Positions 23,073 to 35,372 of a DNA stretch of 64,000 nucleotides are shown piece after piece. Below the pieces are notes generated by a model. The model saw nothing but the letters and a program-made list of their open reading frames with translations. It was not told where the DNA came from and ran no database searches. Origin of the DNA: Neurospora tetrasperma FGSC 2508 (Eukaryota; Ascomycota; Sordariomycetes; Sordariales; Sordariaceae); assembly GCF_000213175.1 (NCBI RefSeq), contig NW_009799103.1, positions 3,187,896-3,251,895 on the forward strand. The letters are read 5' to 3'. The position numbers were made by a program, and so were the translations under genes. The number at the start of each line of letters is the position of its first letter. Position 1 is the stretch's first letter.

Positions 23073-24548
23073 TCAATCCTTCTTGGACACATGTGGTTGT
23101 CGAATAAGATCCTTTTCAGATGGGATTGGAACTAGAAAAGAAAGATTACAGTTAGCAAAGGGAACAAGACGGACGAGAAATCATCATGTAGTCAGCCAGC
23201 CACACGTACCTTTCTTCCCAATCCCGACCCTCACCCTCACAGGCGATCTCGTTTCCAACGCATTCGTCTCCAGATCCCACCCAACAGCCGCCAGCGCCGC
23301 AAAGACGGTTCCTTTCTGCTCCTCCGACGTATATCCTAGCAGCGGCACCTCGTTCTCATAATGGCTCTCCAGCCCATCCTTTAGGGCCGAGTCGAAGTGA
23401 TAGGCATGGCTAACTGCATCAAACCAGGCCTCCAGCGGACTATTTGCACGCGCACTTGAACTCGTTTTCTTCCCCCCCTCCTCCTCCTTCAACGCGATCC
23501 TCATGCGAAAACTCCCTCCCCGATGACAAATCCCCATAAAATACCCGTCCGCCTCAATCTCATAGCTATGATACCCTCCCTTCCACCCCGCCAAAGCCTT
23601 CACATCCCCATACGTCCCAAACTCGCACGTACCCGTATACTCCCCCGACTTACTCGCCATCCTACCAAACCCCGTCCATCCCCCTCCCCGTCCCCATCCT
23701 ATCCGCAGCTGCAAGATACTTTCCCTTTTACTCACCTCCTCCGGCCCCAACACCCTCCCCGTTTCCAACCACTCCCTCACCACCATCGTCGCCCGCTGCC
23801 TATTCAGCGTCCGACACCTGACACACCTCACCCCCCAATAATTCATCAACAAATGCACCCCCAGCAATCCCACCATCAACACCCACACCACCAGTCGATC
23901 CTGCACCACTTGTACCACCAGACTCCCCACCAACATACCCAAAAGACTCACCACCGTCTCCTGACTTGCCTCCTTGGCATTCAATTCCGCCAGATTATTT
24001 CCCCCGCCTTTTTGCTGCGAAGCAACAACAATAAAATGCGCAGACAAACTCGCCTTACTCGCACTCGCCGCAACACCACACCAACTCCTTAATACCCCCG
24101 CACCCACAATCACACCCAACTTCAATCCATACCTCTCCATCATCGCCGGCACCAACAAATCCAGCAATTGCGCAGCATCGTTCAAACAATCAGCCAAGAA
24201 CCTGAAAAATTTACATTCCGGTTCGATGGCGGTGCCCAGACGATGGGCAAATAAAATGGTGGCGACGCGGGAGATGGTGTCGCTGGCGATTTTGAGAATG
24301 AGCGCTCCTGTGGGGGACGAAGAGGCGTCCCCTACCCCAAGGCCTTCGAGGACGGCGCGGTTGGCGAGCAACGAGGAAATACTGCTGAAAAAGGCTTGGA
24401 GGGAGTCGTAGGTTTGGTAGGGGAGGTAGTCGGGGGTTACGGAGTGGGGGTAGCCGGCGGGGAGGAAGGCGTGGAGGAGGGCGGTAAGAGGGGGGATTTT
24501 GGTTTGGTGCTGCGCGAGAGTTAGAATGAATGAGTTGGGGTTGGACAT
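23073..24548 (-). CDS. RUS/DUF647 family membrane protein
   Basis: Two exons (24548-23210, 23131-23073) give 465 aa. The intron has donor GTACGT, branch point GCTAAC and acceptor TCTAG, and replaces an early stop with the tail VPIPSEKDLIRQPHVSKKD. The family (Root UVB Sensitive, DUF647) is clear from FLPAGYPHSVTPDYLPYQ, ANRAVLEGLGVGDASSSPT, RVATILFAHRLGTAIEPECK, WCGVAASASKASLSAHF and NLAELNAKEASQETVVSL. Several hydrophobic segments lie between residues ~140 and 240. Plant members act in early seedling development and auxin/UV-B responses, apparently linked to vitamin B6 status; the fungal function is not established. The C-terminal domain (about 260-465) is the less conserved part. Confidence 0.92.
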
Positions 24549-25601
24549 AAACTAGGTTAGGTAGGTAGGTATTGATGCGGTCGAGGTGTGATGATGGTGA
24601 TAATGAGGGTGTACTTGATTGAGAAGGGCAGAACGAGACAAAGGCGGATGGACGGATGGATCGATTCATGGATAGATTGATGGAAGGATGGATGGAGAGA
24701 GATGAATCAAGTAGGTACATACAGCCCTTAGACTCTCCTGTGATTCACCGTTATATGTGCAGAGCACGTTGCCCGCTGGATCGATGTCGTAGATGTTCCT
24801 GCTCATCGTCTCGATTGCTGTCTACATTAACGAAGCTCTGGTATCGTTGGTTGTCGAAACCGTTTGTCCAAGGGGAAGGAAGCTGTGCGCAAGTGTGGCA
24901 AATAGTTGCTCGGTTAACGGTCTGGGAGAACATATAATTATTTAGCCAGAGTTAGTTGTCAATGTTTCTTTTTGCTCCCGATAATGCAATGGCGCGTAAG
25001 AGAGCCCAAAGCTGCGTTGTGTTGCGTTGTACATGAGCGTGCAGTGCGCGTGTTGAATGGTCGCAAAGGGATGGCGCCAAGCGATCGTAAAACCCCCCTT
25101 AGCCATATCCTGACGTAAGGCCGTGCCGTGATTGCTGTATGTGCTACAAACCACCGACATTGATGCTCAACTCCGTACGCCATAAATAGGACATCGATCG
25201 GGCGGGGGCCCCTTTTGGATATCTTTGAACCTCCTTAATATACACTTGGAGGTGCTATATCCTGCATCGACAGTCAGTAGTTCTAGGAGAACAGAATCCG
25301 AGGAGGTTGATATAAGCACCAAGTATAACCGAATGAGAAACGGACAGGGTTTGCGTCCATCTTTGCCATTGCAACAGCCTGCTAGCCTTTTCAGACATTG
25401 GCCAATACTGTCTGTCCTCCAGGGACATTTAGCCAGCCCTGTCTTTATCATGATATGTCCATAGCTTCTCGCTACCTTGCCCTTCCTTGGTAGTGTGTCC
25501 ACAGCCGGGTATGTACATTATTAGGTCAATATTTCTCCAGTATTAAAATCCAACCTGCGCAGCAGCTTACGCGTTATGTTTCCCTTCCAAACCCATCTCC
25601 T
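24549..25601. other. Intergenic between RUS-like and mevalonate decarboxylase genes
   Basis: About 1 kb, both neighbours on the minus strand. No gene is recognised. The section just above 24549 carries GGAT/GATG-type simple repeats and is probably the leader of the RUS-like gene. Confidence 0.45.
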
Positions 25602-26870
25602 CTAAGAAGAGCTCTTGACCGGGGTGCCATCCTCAGCCACCAGGTACTCCTGTGTCGCAACCGGACCCTCACCGACACTGGTCATGATCACACGGCTGAC
25701 GCCGTTCTTGAGCAAGTCGGCAACACTCTCGTCAAAGGAAACGTTGGCCTTGAGGCCCTCAACGGCGGACGCCTTCCAGCCATCCACCTCGCTAAGGACG
25801 CTGTAGAGGTTGCCAACAACGGCCTCGGTATCCTGCTCGAGATAGTAGATGACGGCGTTCGGGCCGGCATCGAAAGTGTAAGCGGCGACGGACCGGCCAG
25901 CAGCCGCGTTGATGGCCTCGACAGCGCGAATAGCTGCGCGCGAAACGTCGTTCATGTAGAAGATGGGAGGATAGGTGTCAGCGCAGGTAGCGTGGAACGA
26001 GTTGGAGTCGCGCATGGTGACCTCAGCAAAAGCGGCAAAGTCGCGCTCGGCAATCGCCTTCTCCATGATCTCCATGTTCTTGGGAACGACCGACGTGATG
26101 CGCTCCTTGAAGAGACCCGAGGTGGCAACCGTCTGCTGCATGCCCGAGGTCGAGCTGACACCCTTCTTGGCGGCAGACGCGACGAGGATCAAGGCGCGCA
26201 TCTCGGGCCAGTGCGAGGCCTCGGCAACCTGGTCGGCCATGGAATCGCTGCCATCAGCAGCCTCACCCATGCGCCAGGCAACATAACCGCCAAACAGACT
26301 GCGGCAGGCGGAGCCGGAGCCCTGGCGGGCGATCAAGCTCAGCTCCGAGGGGGAGGCAGGGAGCTCGTAGAGGTTGGCGATAGCCCTCACAAAGGCAGCA
26401 AAGCCAGCAGCGGACGAGGCGAGACCGGCAGCGGTAGGGAAGTTGTTCTCGGAGACGATGCGCAGAGGCATGGTGGAGAGCTTGGGGAGCGAGGGGTCGG
26501 CAGCCTCGAGGGCGGCACGACGGGCGCGCAGCTCACGGAAGCAGGCCTGGGGGCGAGCACCAGACACATCGGAGGGCTCGCCATTGAGAAGAAGGGAGTC
26601 GCCTTCGGGGTACGAGGCCGAGCAGGAGGCGGTGGTGAGGGTGCGGAGATCGGCCTGGGAGAGAGTGACGGAGAGAGAGCTGTTGGTGGGGAGGTTGAGC
26701 TTGGTGTCGCGCTTGCCCCAGTACCTGGAATTACGGGGGTCAGTTCAGATGCTCTTCTCCACGTGTTCGTCCGAAGTATCAATCGAGTATTAGGAAAGTT
26801 GGGCTGACTTGACGACGGCAATGTTGACGGGGGCCGTGGTGCTGGCGCGGTAGACCTTTTCGGAAGCCAT
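25602..26870 (-). CDS. MVD1: Diphosphomevalonate decarboxylase
   Basis: Two exons (26870-26809, 26724-25602) give 394 aa, the normal length (yeast ERG19/MVD1 has 396). It performs the last step of the mevalonate pathway, the ATP-dependent decarboxylation of mevalonate diphosphate to isopentenyl diphosphate, feeding ergosterol and other isoprenoids. The N-terminus (APVNIAVVKYWGKRD) is split by the intron exactly inside VVK/YWGK. Other marks are LNLPTNSSLSVTL, the GHMP kinase ATP loop NFPTAAGLASSAAGFAAFVR, SGSACRSLFGGYVAW with the substrate-binding Arg, and YTFDAGPNAVIY with the catalytic Asp. The intron acceptor is CCAG; its donor is GTCAGC, a little off consensus. About 6.2 kb of gene-free DNA lies upstream. 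Confidence 0.96.
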
Positions 26871-29208
26871 TATGAATATGTTATAGGATTATCCGGGGGG
26901 TATCGTTAGAGGGGTATGGAAAGGACAGGTCGCAAAGAAGAAGTAAGAGAAAGGACAGAAGGGCAATGTCGCGATGGTGGTTGCTTGGTGGTTGTTGGTC
27001 AGCGGGCGGTCAACAAAGAAGTTGGGAAATGAAGCTGGAAAGACCAAGACCCCCTTTCAATTGTGTTCCCCCAGCAACAGCTCTGCATCGCAGCACTCTG
27101 GCGGGGCTCTCCAGCGGGGCAGAGGTGGGGTCATTGGAACTTGGTAGTAGGTACAGGCAGATTTGGAGCTCTGCCTGCCGCCAGAGGACCCTGAATGCGC
27201 CAAGCTAAGAGTGAGCTAGCGCCTCAAGGGCATCGGCGGCCTGGCCCGTCCCCGTCCCCGTCCCCGTCTCCGTCTCCGTCATGGCCCGAACCGCCCGCTT
27301 TCTGACCTCTGCCGTGTGCCGCATCCCTCACCATCTCTGATTTCGCCCATGACGCTGATGCCCGGGGCTCTCTCACTCTGCCACGAAGAAACTTGGTAGA
27401 TTTCTATTCTGCCGACTTGTCTTATCATTCTGGTTCAGTACTCTGACCTTGAACTTACCTACTCATCGTCCTCGCTCAACCTCACCCAACATTAATCATG
27501 TGCATATGGATCACATTTCTGTCCACGCCAATGTCACAACCAGACATCACGACGCTCATCGGAAATTGATGGGTAAGGGGTTATAGTGACATGGTGTCTA
27601 GGAGTCCGAGTCTCACTCTTGTCATCAAAGCTATGTCTTGTCTTTGGTCTCGCCGGGATGTCGATGTTGATTCACGAACCCACAAGTGGACGGCTGCAGA
27701 TCCAGCAATGACTACAACTCAACGTCATAACTACCCTATTGCTATGCAAATGCTTCAGCTCCGAGCTGGTCTGGTACCTCTGGATATCTATTATCGTCAA
27801 CATCTTCAAGTCGGCTGACCGGGTTGAGAGACAACAGACTCAAACACGCCATGAGCTCTCGGTATAACTTGCAAGTTGCAGAAAAGATGACGAGCTGAAA
27901 CACGCCAGGCCTTCCTCGGGCACTTCACATCAGAGACATGTTTGAGAAATAATCAGGGAAGATGCCGAGTTTCTCGCTGACTCTGTGTAGACTGAGCCCC
28001 TGGTGACGCTCATGTCTCACGGGAAACTGACGGTACTGACTTGACACTATGTACATACTCGACCAACCCTCCCCTGGCTGGCTAACCTGTAATCAAGTTC
28101 CAATATGGCGCTTGACTACACGTCAATCAGCCTACCACTGAGCACTAGTACTACAATCTGCCTTGGTGGTATTCTGTCACAGACCACCGTCGTGTTACAC
28201 TAGCGAGACACACAAGCTGTCGTATGACTGTGGACCAGGTACGGTGATAGGACAAGTGGTTATCGAACTGTTCAACTCCTCTCTTATCAACAAGCGGAGC
28301 CTGACAGCTGTATCACAGAACAGGACAGACTTGTCTTGGAGACTCGCTAAGCCGGTCCTGCATACAGACAGTCCACAGAAAAGTTGATATCTGCTACGAC
28401 CACATGGCTAAGTTGCCGATCCCTCCTTCTAGACCCGGCATCGACCTTGATCTCGAGTCCGAACGGACCTGTCATGGTTGAGGGGTTCAATCCAGCATTC
28501 AAGAGCTTCAGACCGGATATGCTGGTCGAAAACGTGAAAAGTGTCTATTCGGGGCTTTCCCTGCACTGGCTGACAGGCTTTCTTCCTTCCAGTAGTCAAA
28601 GACATGACGATAATACTGAAGATAACTGCACCATGGGAAGACACAACGAATTACGACACCCCATTCTCCATCTCCCAGTACCCTTAACCACGTTCATCCT
28701 GCCCATAAGCTACACACTCCAATGAGACCCAGCCGCACCACACCCCCAAAGGCTCTCACATGATCCCGATCCCGTCTGAAATCTCATCTTATTTTTCTTA
28801 TACGAACCACACGAAACCCCAAACCATGCCATTGAGCCGAGTCAGGCTTTCCGAGATCCACGATTTCGATCGGACTCACCCTATTAGACCGACCAGCTTG
28901 AGGGTGAGGGGCTGAAGAACAGTCAGCCTCCAGTTTCCTGCTATGGAAACTCTTACGCGTCACCACCTCCCGCAACACCTGGCACACACATACCAGCCGC
29001 CGGCGGCCAGGCCACCGGATACCCAACCCGGAACCCGTGAACTTTCTCCTCTTCCGAGGCCGATACCCTACATACATACGTGCGTTACATACATTTCCTC
29101 TTTACTTCGCCTCCGCCATCATGCTGCTGCTGCGAGCCAGGGAAATTAAAAACGCCACTGCATACGCTTCTCATGCCTACCCTGCCGCTGCCCCAGACTT
29201 TTTTCCCC

Positions 29209-29221
29209 CCGCGCGCGCGCG
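29209..29221. repeat. Alternating CG tract
   Basis: About six consecutive CG dinucleotides flanked by C runs. Alternating purine-pyrimidine CG tracts can adopt Z-DNA in supercoiled molecules. The sequence is seen; the structure is an inference. Confidence 0.6.
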
Positions 29222-30297
29222 CCCCATTCCAGCCCTGGCCTGTGAAATGTTTGAGTGACAATCTACCGGAAACACACGCAATGACGTGACACCAATCATG
29301 CCGGCAGCCGTTGAGATATTTGGGGTTTAGGTGTATGTACAGACATGTATGGTTAGCGGAAAAGAGTGTCGTTGGACGCCACGTGTTTCGTGTGCTTCGT
29401 GTCTCGTCGTCGTCTTTATATCTCCCAATGGGTATACATTACATACTGTGCCCGGTAGCAAGTCGACAAGGTAGCGTTGAGGCAGGCAATCAATTATACA
29501 AAAGCTATATGAAAGCCACGTGCTGGCCAATATGTAGTCGGCAATTCTTGGATGGAGGTGTTTGTTTGAAATAGAATAAGTCTGGACCATACATACCTTG
29601 ACCAGGTAACGCTGCGGCATGACGCGAGTTTCGTCAACTCGAGGGGATCGAGGGGATCCCGTCAGAGAGTGTCCGATCAGGATCAGCATGGATTCTGAGG
29701 GACGAGCTAAGTTTCAATGTTCCGATGCCTCAAGTGCACTTGAATGTTGACGGGACATGCCGCCCATGGGCCGTCAATGCCTTGGCGTAGGTGAAGCTAG
29801 AGCTACTTAAATAGGTAACTATTTCAAACACAGAGACATTATCTCAATTCAAGACACATAAAGAAGACATTGTGAACACTCCAACCACGTGCACTCTAGA
29901 GGCTCTCTACACGAACATCGACACTCGCCAGCAAGCTCAAGTGTCATGCCAATGACCTTATACAAGTCCGCAATAAGATATTTTGAGTAGCTTGAAGCTA
30001 CCAACATGCGCTTAGTCCGTAGCACCACCTCTATATCTACCTACCTTTCTCTCCTTATCGTTTCTAGCATCTGATGCCGTCCAATGTGCACCAAACCTAC
30101 TCGTGTATCATGTGTCAGTAGAAGCACTGCAGGCTAAGCTCGAACATCTCTACCAGTCACCTCACTTGGTAGAAGATAGTTGGAGTAGCTATAGTGACAT
30201 GTAGGGTAGCCAAGGATAAGTAACACCAGACCAACCCTGATCGACACTGTCAAGTTATTATCGTGATGTGCCCGCTTTCATGCCTGGGACATTCGTA

Positions 30298-31115
30298 CAT
30301 TCCACCTACCTACTCTATTCTCTCAAGTCCCCTACCTACCTACTTACTTACTTTCCTTTCATCCTACCGTACGTAAGCTTCCGGGTTACTCCCACACCTA
30401 CCTACCGAAGAGAATATATTTTTGTAATGACTGCGACAAACCACAACAGACACACAGTTCTTGCTTTTTCTTCTTTTATCTTTCTTTGACACACATGAGA
30501 GATGACTCGACTCGACTCGACTCAAGGTGCCATCGATACCACCTTATACCGTACACATCCACCTACCCACCTACCCACCTCTTGGAGGACTGGACCCGTA
30601 TTACACAATTTTGATGATGATGATGATGGTGATGATCATGCCTTACACGGAACACGATTCCCACTCTACACTAATTGATCTCGATTGAGCATGGGGTAGT
30701 AGTCTAGTTCTCTGATCCATATGTAGAGGTAGTCTCAATTTATCACATGGGTAGGTAGTCGTAGACTCCATTGCGTCCAGTCAATGAACCCAAGTTACTT
30801 GTGCCTGCCTGCCTGCCTAGCTGCCCATCCATCCATCCGTCCATCCGTCCATCCAGACAACCTACCACTACCTACTACCATTGTGAACCTACCTGTCTCC
30901 GGCTGTACCCCCTCTGCCCCTCCCCCCTCCCCTCCAGAAGCATCGATGGGTTGTGTTCCCTCAAGTCTGTGCCCCACGGGAACGTGCCTCAATGGTGCTT
31001 GCCGTTCCCGCATCGGTACTACACTACCGCTGGTGTTACTCTGCTAGGGGTATGTAGGTAGGTATGTAGGTAGGTAGTACTACCTTACCTGTACCTACCT
31101 AGGTTACTACCAACC
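30298..31115. repeat. CTAC/TAGG-rich low-complexity region
   Basis: Many short interrupted runs of CTAC and its complement GTAG, mixed with CCAT and TGCC tetranucleotide runs (for example around 30800-30860). The same tetranucleotide type recurs at 41040-41110 and 49800-49850 near other genes, so it looks like a common spacer component of this genome. Confidence 0.7.
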
Positions 31116-31375
31116 AGACTACCACAACCACATCCACAACTACAAATACAACTCCCGACCGGGTGAGGATAACATCCATTCCGTTGACAGTGCTTGAAGC
31201 CTAGGCTACCTGTACAATATAGATATCCTACCGGTTCCTAGGTTAGTAGATAGTATGAAAGCTTGAATGCCGAGGACTACGCCAAAATACTCAAAAAAAT
31301 GAATAAAGAAAAAAACTGCGAGAATCCCAAGCATGTACCATACGTAGAGTAAGGTAGTTGCCCCAAACGAAACCA

Positions 31376-31480
31376 TGATCCAATCCCAATCCAATCCAAT
31401 CCCGATCCCGTCCCCCGATCCCGATTCCGATGCCGCCAACCCATCCCGATTCCGACAGCCCCGATCCCGATCCTGACCCT
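31376..31480. repeat. Degenerate CCGAT/CCAAT tandem repeat
   Basis: A run of hexamer-like units (CCCGAT, TCCAAT, TCCGAT variants) about 100 bp long. It is degenerate and non-coding as far as can be seen. Confidence 0.7.
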
Positions 31481-32584
31481 TAAGGGAGGGTCGGCATTGG
31501 ACTTGACCTGTTCACTATGTAGCACCCTTCAAGGTTCATGACCCCATTGCTCAGCCCTCCACTCTTAATGTTTAAAATAGTAGTTCTAGTACTGCGTAGA
31601 CGAATTGATAAGCAGGATAGGATAAAATAGGATAGGACGGATTAGGTGCAAGCTTATCGACTTCTCTCGTGATGACCAAAGTACTCTTCTCTTTCTACTT
31701 ACATTCAGCTTAGATATATCCTTCTAAACAATAACCATCGTGGCCTACCTACTCTACCTTAGGTACGTATGATCCGTTGTGGACTGACCACCTACCTAAC
31801 TTGAGTGTCCGTCCATCCAGCACTGTAGCAACACACATAGGTAACGAACCCCGCTTCCTTTTTTCTAGGTCACTTCCCACACACACCCTTGTGTCTGTCT
31901 GTCTGGCTGTCTGTCTTTAGTACTTGGTGCGAGTGTTGAACGACCAATGATCTAACCATAGGGCAGGCAGGCAGGCAGGCAGAGAGACATGGTTTTCGCT
32001 TTGAACTAGACTAGACTAGACTACCTGACTTGACTGTGCTCTCTCTCCCCGCGTTCGTGCGGTTGTACATACATAGTAACATGTACCACAACATTTTCAC
32101 ATCGGACGGACCGTTCCGAGCAGTCGATTAACTCGCAGTATCTTTTCTCAAAGTCCTCCCCACCACCACCACCACCAATCAGTTATGCATCCAGTCACGT
32201 TCGTATTTTAAAGGGTTCGTAGCAGTCAAGAAGCAAGTAGGCAAGAGCAAGTTGAGGGTATATGTACAGTATTGTCATCTTTTTTGTCTTTCCTCTAACT
32301 ATCTCTAGACTAGTAGCCTGTTATCCAGAAAGAAGACAAAGTAGTTATCTAGATACAAGATTTTCTTTGGCTCAAAAGTGTGTGTGTGTAGTACCTGAGA
32401 CGAGAGTGTAGAGATGTGTAACCGTGATACACATGTGTATGCGTGTGTGTGGCCTGGTGTGTGTGAAACCTGCCACTTCATAGCATTGAGAAATGCGATG
32501 GGGGAGAGACAGTAGGAAAAAAGTGAGGGGGCAGACAGGCAGGTTGAAAGAGTGTATGTATTACCCGGCCTGATAGGAATAAAC

Positions 32585-32604
32585 AAAAAAAAAAAAAAAA
32601 AAAA
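32585..32604. repeat. Poly-A run, 20 nt
   Basis: Uninterrupted A homopolymer in the spacer downstream of the 33.0-34.75 kb gene. A second run of about 23 A follows at 32832-32854. Confidence 0.85.
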
Positions 32605-32831
32605 CAATTACAAGGGTAATGTACATCCCGGATATGTATGTATGAACAACTCTTGGTTGAAAAAAAAAAAAGACAAAACGTCGTAAAGCTAATGGGGTAT
32701 CTTTTTGACAGCAGATTAAAAGAAAACAGACAAGAATATGGGGACTGGCTGGTATGCAAGAAATGAGACCAGCCCCAAAGAGATCTAGCATGGTGTCGTG
32801 GCACGTATCATCAAGTCGTCAACAGCGTTAG

Positions 32832-32854
32832 AAAAAAAAAAAAAAAAAAAAAAA
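32832..32854. repeat. Poly-A run, 23 nt
   Basis: Uninterrupted A homopolymer in the same spacer. On the strand of the neighbouring gene it reads as poly-T in the probable 3' untranslated region or just beyond it. Confidence 0.85.
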
Positions 32855-33035
32855 TCCGTGTGAGGTGTGCGTCGGTCCAGATAGTAAAAGCAGGCTGTTT
32901 GTCCGCTTCCAGTCCACCATCGACCAAGAAAACAACAAAGAGGGGGTAGTATCCAACGACTTTCTCAAAAGGTGATTCGGTACTCTCCCTCCCTATTCAG
33001 CATGGGCGGCACATGATGCTTTTCCTTCCTTCGCT

Positions 33036-34753
33036 TCACTTCCGGCGCCCCACTTTATCCACGATGTTTTTGAGCCAAAGGGAGGCGCTGTTCTTCTTAT
33101 CATCGTGTCCGGCCATGACGGCATCGCGGACCATTGGTCCAACAATGTCCACATCGCCGCGGTCCGGAAACTTGCCCTCATCCGTCAGCATTTCGGGGAC
33201 GGCAGCTGGGAGCACATCCTCAGTAGCTCGACGGAGCAGTGTTGTAGTCGCCCTGGTCAACTGTGGTTCCAGTCGTTGAATAAGATCCTCCTCAGCCCGG
33301 CTCCATTCCTGCTCCAACTCTGCCCATTTTTCTTGGGTATAACCGTACGTAATTGACGTCAGGCCGTAGTGTTCCCCAGTCCGGACAAGGTGTTTGGTAA
33401 AGTTGATCCTGGCTTGGTTCCAATCAGCACGGAAGGCCTCGTATGTCGCCAAATCCGCCGTGTCTGGTACATAGGGCCTGGGCTCAATCGTAAAGTTGGC
33501 GTGTCCTAGACGATCTGACCAAGCATCCTGGTCCTCAAGAAAGGGAAGCGGCGAAGGTAGTTCACTGATGGTACTCGCAGTTGCGCGGCGGAACGATGCT
33601 ACTGATGCCTTGGAACTCAGCGGTGGCGTAGGGTAGTATTGGGGGTTAGGTGATGTTTGAAGCGACTGCGCGTTTCCTTGGGTTGCTGGACTTTCGGTGA
33701 ATAAAGGAGGCAGGAGAGGAGTGGCAGCCAAGGCACGCTCCCGTTCCAGGCTTTTTCCAGCGGCTACCTGCGCATCCTGAAGCGGGGAAGCAGGAGAAAC
33801 AGTTTCGTCGGCGCTGCCATAGAAAGAGAGCGCAGGGGTGGTGGGAAGAGGTGATTCGGTGAAATGCGGTGGTTGTTGTTGCTGTGGCTGTTGCAGTTGC
33901 TCAGAAGGGCGTCGCATCGAAGGGGATATCGACGATGACCTGCTCGAGGCAGCACGGGAAAAGGTTCGGGAAATGCTGGGACGCTGGACAAGCGACGAGA
34001 CGGAGGCGGGTGCAGAAGCAAACTGGTTTCGCCTCGACGTGGATCCCCACCCTGGAAAGCTCGGGAGCTTTGACCCTATTCTCGAACTCCAAGATGACAT
34101 TCCGGCATCTGATCCATGCCTCCTCTTTTTTGACCCTAAACTATCGCTGAAATCCACTTCGCTCAAAAAGCTGAGGTCGCAGTCGAACTCCGAAGTCATG
34201 GAAGGTCGGGCCACATCGTTGTGGTGGTCGCATGCCTCGTCGCCTAGTCATGGTCGTGTTAGCTACGCTAAGTTTAGGGACGGACAATATCTTGTTGTTG
34301 GGACCTACACAGGCAATCGTAAAGACCCCCTAGGCTGGCCTCGTCTGCACCGGAGTAAAGGTCGTACTCGTCCTCGTCCTCATAGATGTCGACCGAATTT
34401 CTCTCCAATGGGGACTCTTGCACGTCGGGGAGCTGGGTCTTGTTGGTCTTGTTGGTATGCGTTTGTTGTAATGGCGAGATGGGGCACTCGGAGGAGGCAT
34501 TCGGAGACATGATGTTCTCGAGCGAAGAGGTCGAACCAGAGCAACGCGAGTGGCTGGGGCGCGAAAAGGTTGGTGTGATGGGCAGTGGTGAGGCGATGTC
34601 GGACGAGGAAGAGCTGGAGGTGTGGGTGTAGTAGATGGAAGAGTGATCGGCGTCATTGTTGTAGTAGTAGTTTTGCTGTAGGAGCTCCAGCATCCGAGCC
34701 TTTTCTCTTTCCACCTTTTGAGGGAGTTGCAATGGTAGAAGTCGGGTTGGCAT
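33036..34753 (-). CDS. Conserved-type Ser/Pro-rich fungal protein, function unknown
   Basis: Two exons fit (34753-34309, 34243-33036), giving 550 aa. The intron has donor GTAGGT, a GCTAAC branch point and acceptor CTAG, and joins ...LYDCL to CDEACDHH. The N-terminus has a coiled-coil-like helix (KVEREKARMLELLQQN), then Ser/Thr-rich, acidic (EDEDEYDLY) and long Ser/Pro/Gln-rich disordered stretches. The C-terminal ~160 residues look folded: WSDRLGHANFTIEPRPYVPD, TYEAFRADWNQARINFTKHL, GYTQEKWAELEQEW and a final WLKNIVDKVGRRK. This layout matches a class of uncharacterised filamentous-ascomycete proteins. No function can be named. An alternative Met at 34876 would add 41 residues of poor character, so 34753 is preferred. 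Long gene-free DNA on both sides is unusual. Confidence 0.8.
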
Positions 34754-35340
34754 GGTGAGTGTTTGTTGTGAGTGGGTGAGAGGTGGCCGGGTGCAGGCTA
34801 TCGAAACATGCGCGACTGGACCTTGACCTATTTTACAGGAGTTGTGGAGGTAGGTAGAGGTAGAGGTAGGTGACAATGGTGGCAGTTCGCTTGTGAGTGT
34901 AAAATATAAATTGCCCAGCTTTACCGACTCGGAGGACGGGACGGGACTGGACTGGGCTCTTTTTGCAAGCCTTCAAGTTCCAGTTTGACGGGACGGGAGG
35001 GAGCGCGGGGTAGTTGACTTATGTGTTGCTTTAGGTTCACTTCAGGTCTCTACCTAGGTACATGCCCGTCGTCGGATAGAGGTCGGTCGGTCACAAGAGC
35101 TGGGCCAGTTGACGACAGTCACGACACTTTGCCCGTCGCTGCCACTACACTAGACCATGGCCGCGGGCGGAGAGACACAAGCCGGGCATGGAGACACACG
35201 GGCCACATTCAGCCAGCGCCTGCCAGTGACGGGACTGCATTTGGAGTGGGGGGGATGAAATTTGGGTCCCAGCCTCTCCGCCGCCAGTTGGTAAAACTCT
35301 GTTTTTTTTCTCGTTTTTTTTTTGTTAGTGCATTTCCCCG

Positions 35341-35372
<32 letters not shown>

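Larger units (their letters stand above)
26871..33035. other. Gene-poor region of about 6.2 kb
   Basis: No protein gene or RNA gene is recognised. The left end contains the MVD1 promoter. The region holds CCGTCC/CCGTCT tandem units near 27246-27280, an alternating GC tract near 29209-29221, many CTAC/TAGG stretches at about 30300-31100, CCGAT-type repeats near 31376-31480, GGCA repeats near 31965 and poly-A runs near 32585 and 32832. Base composition is not strongly AT-rich, so a heavily mutated repeat is not an obvious explanation. Confidence 0.5.

Noticed and set aside
30298-31115. CTAC/TAGG-rich stretch considered as a CRISPR-like or satellite array
   Set aside because: No constant repeat-spacer structure; only short interrupted tetranucleotide runs in a eukaryotic genome.
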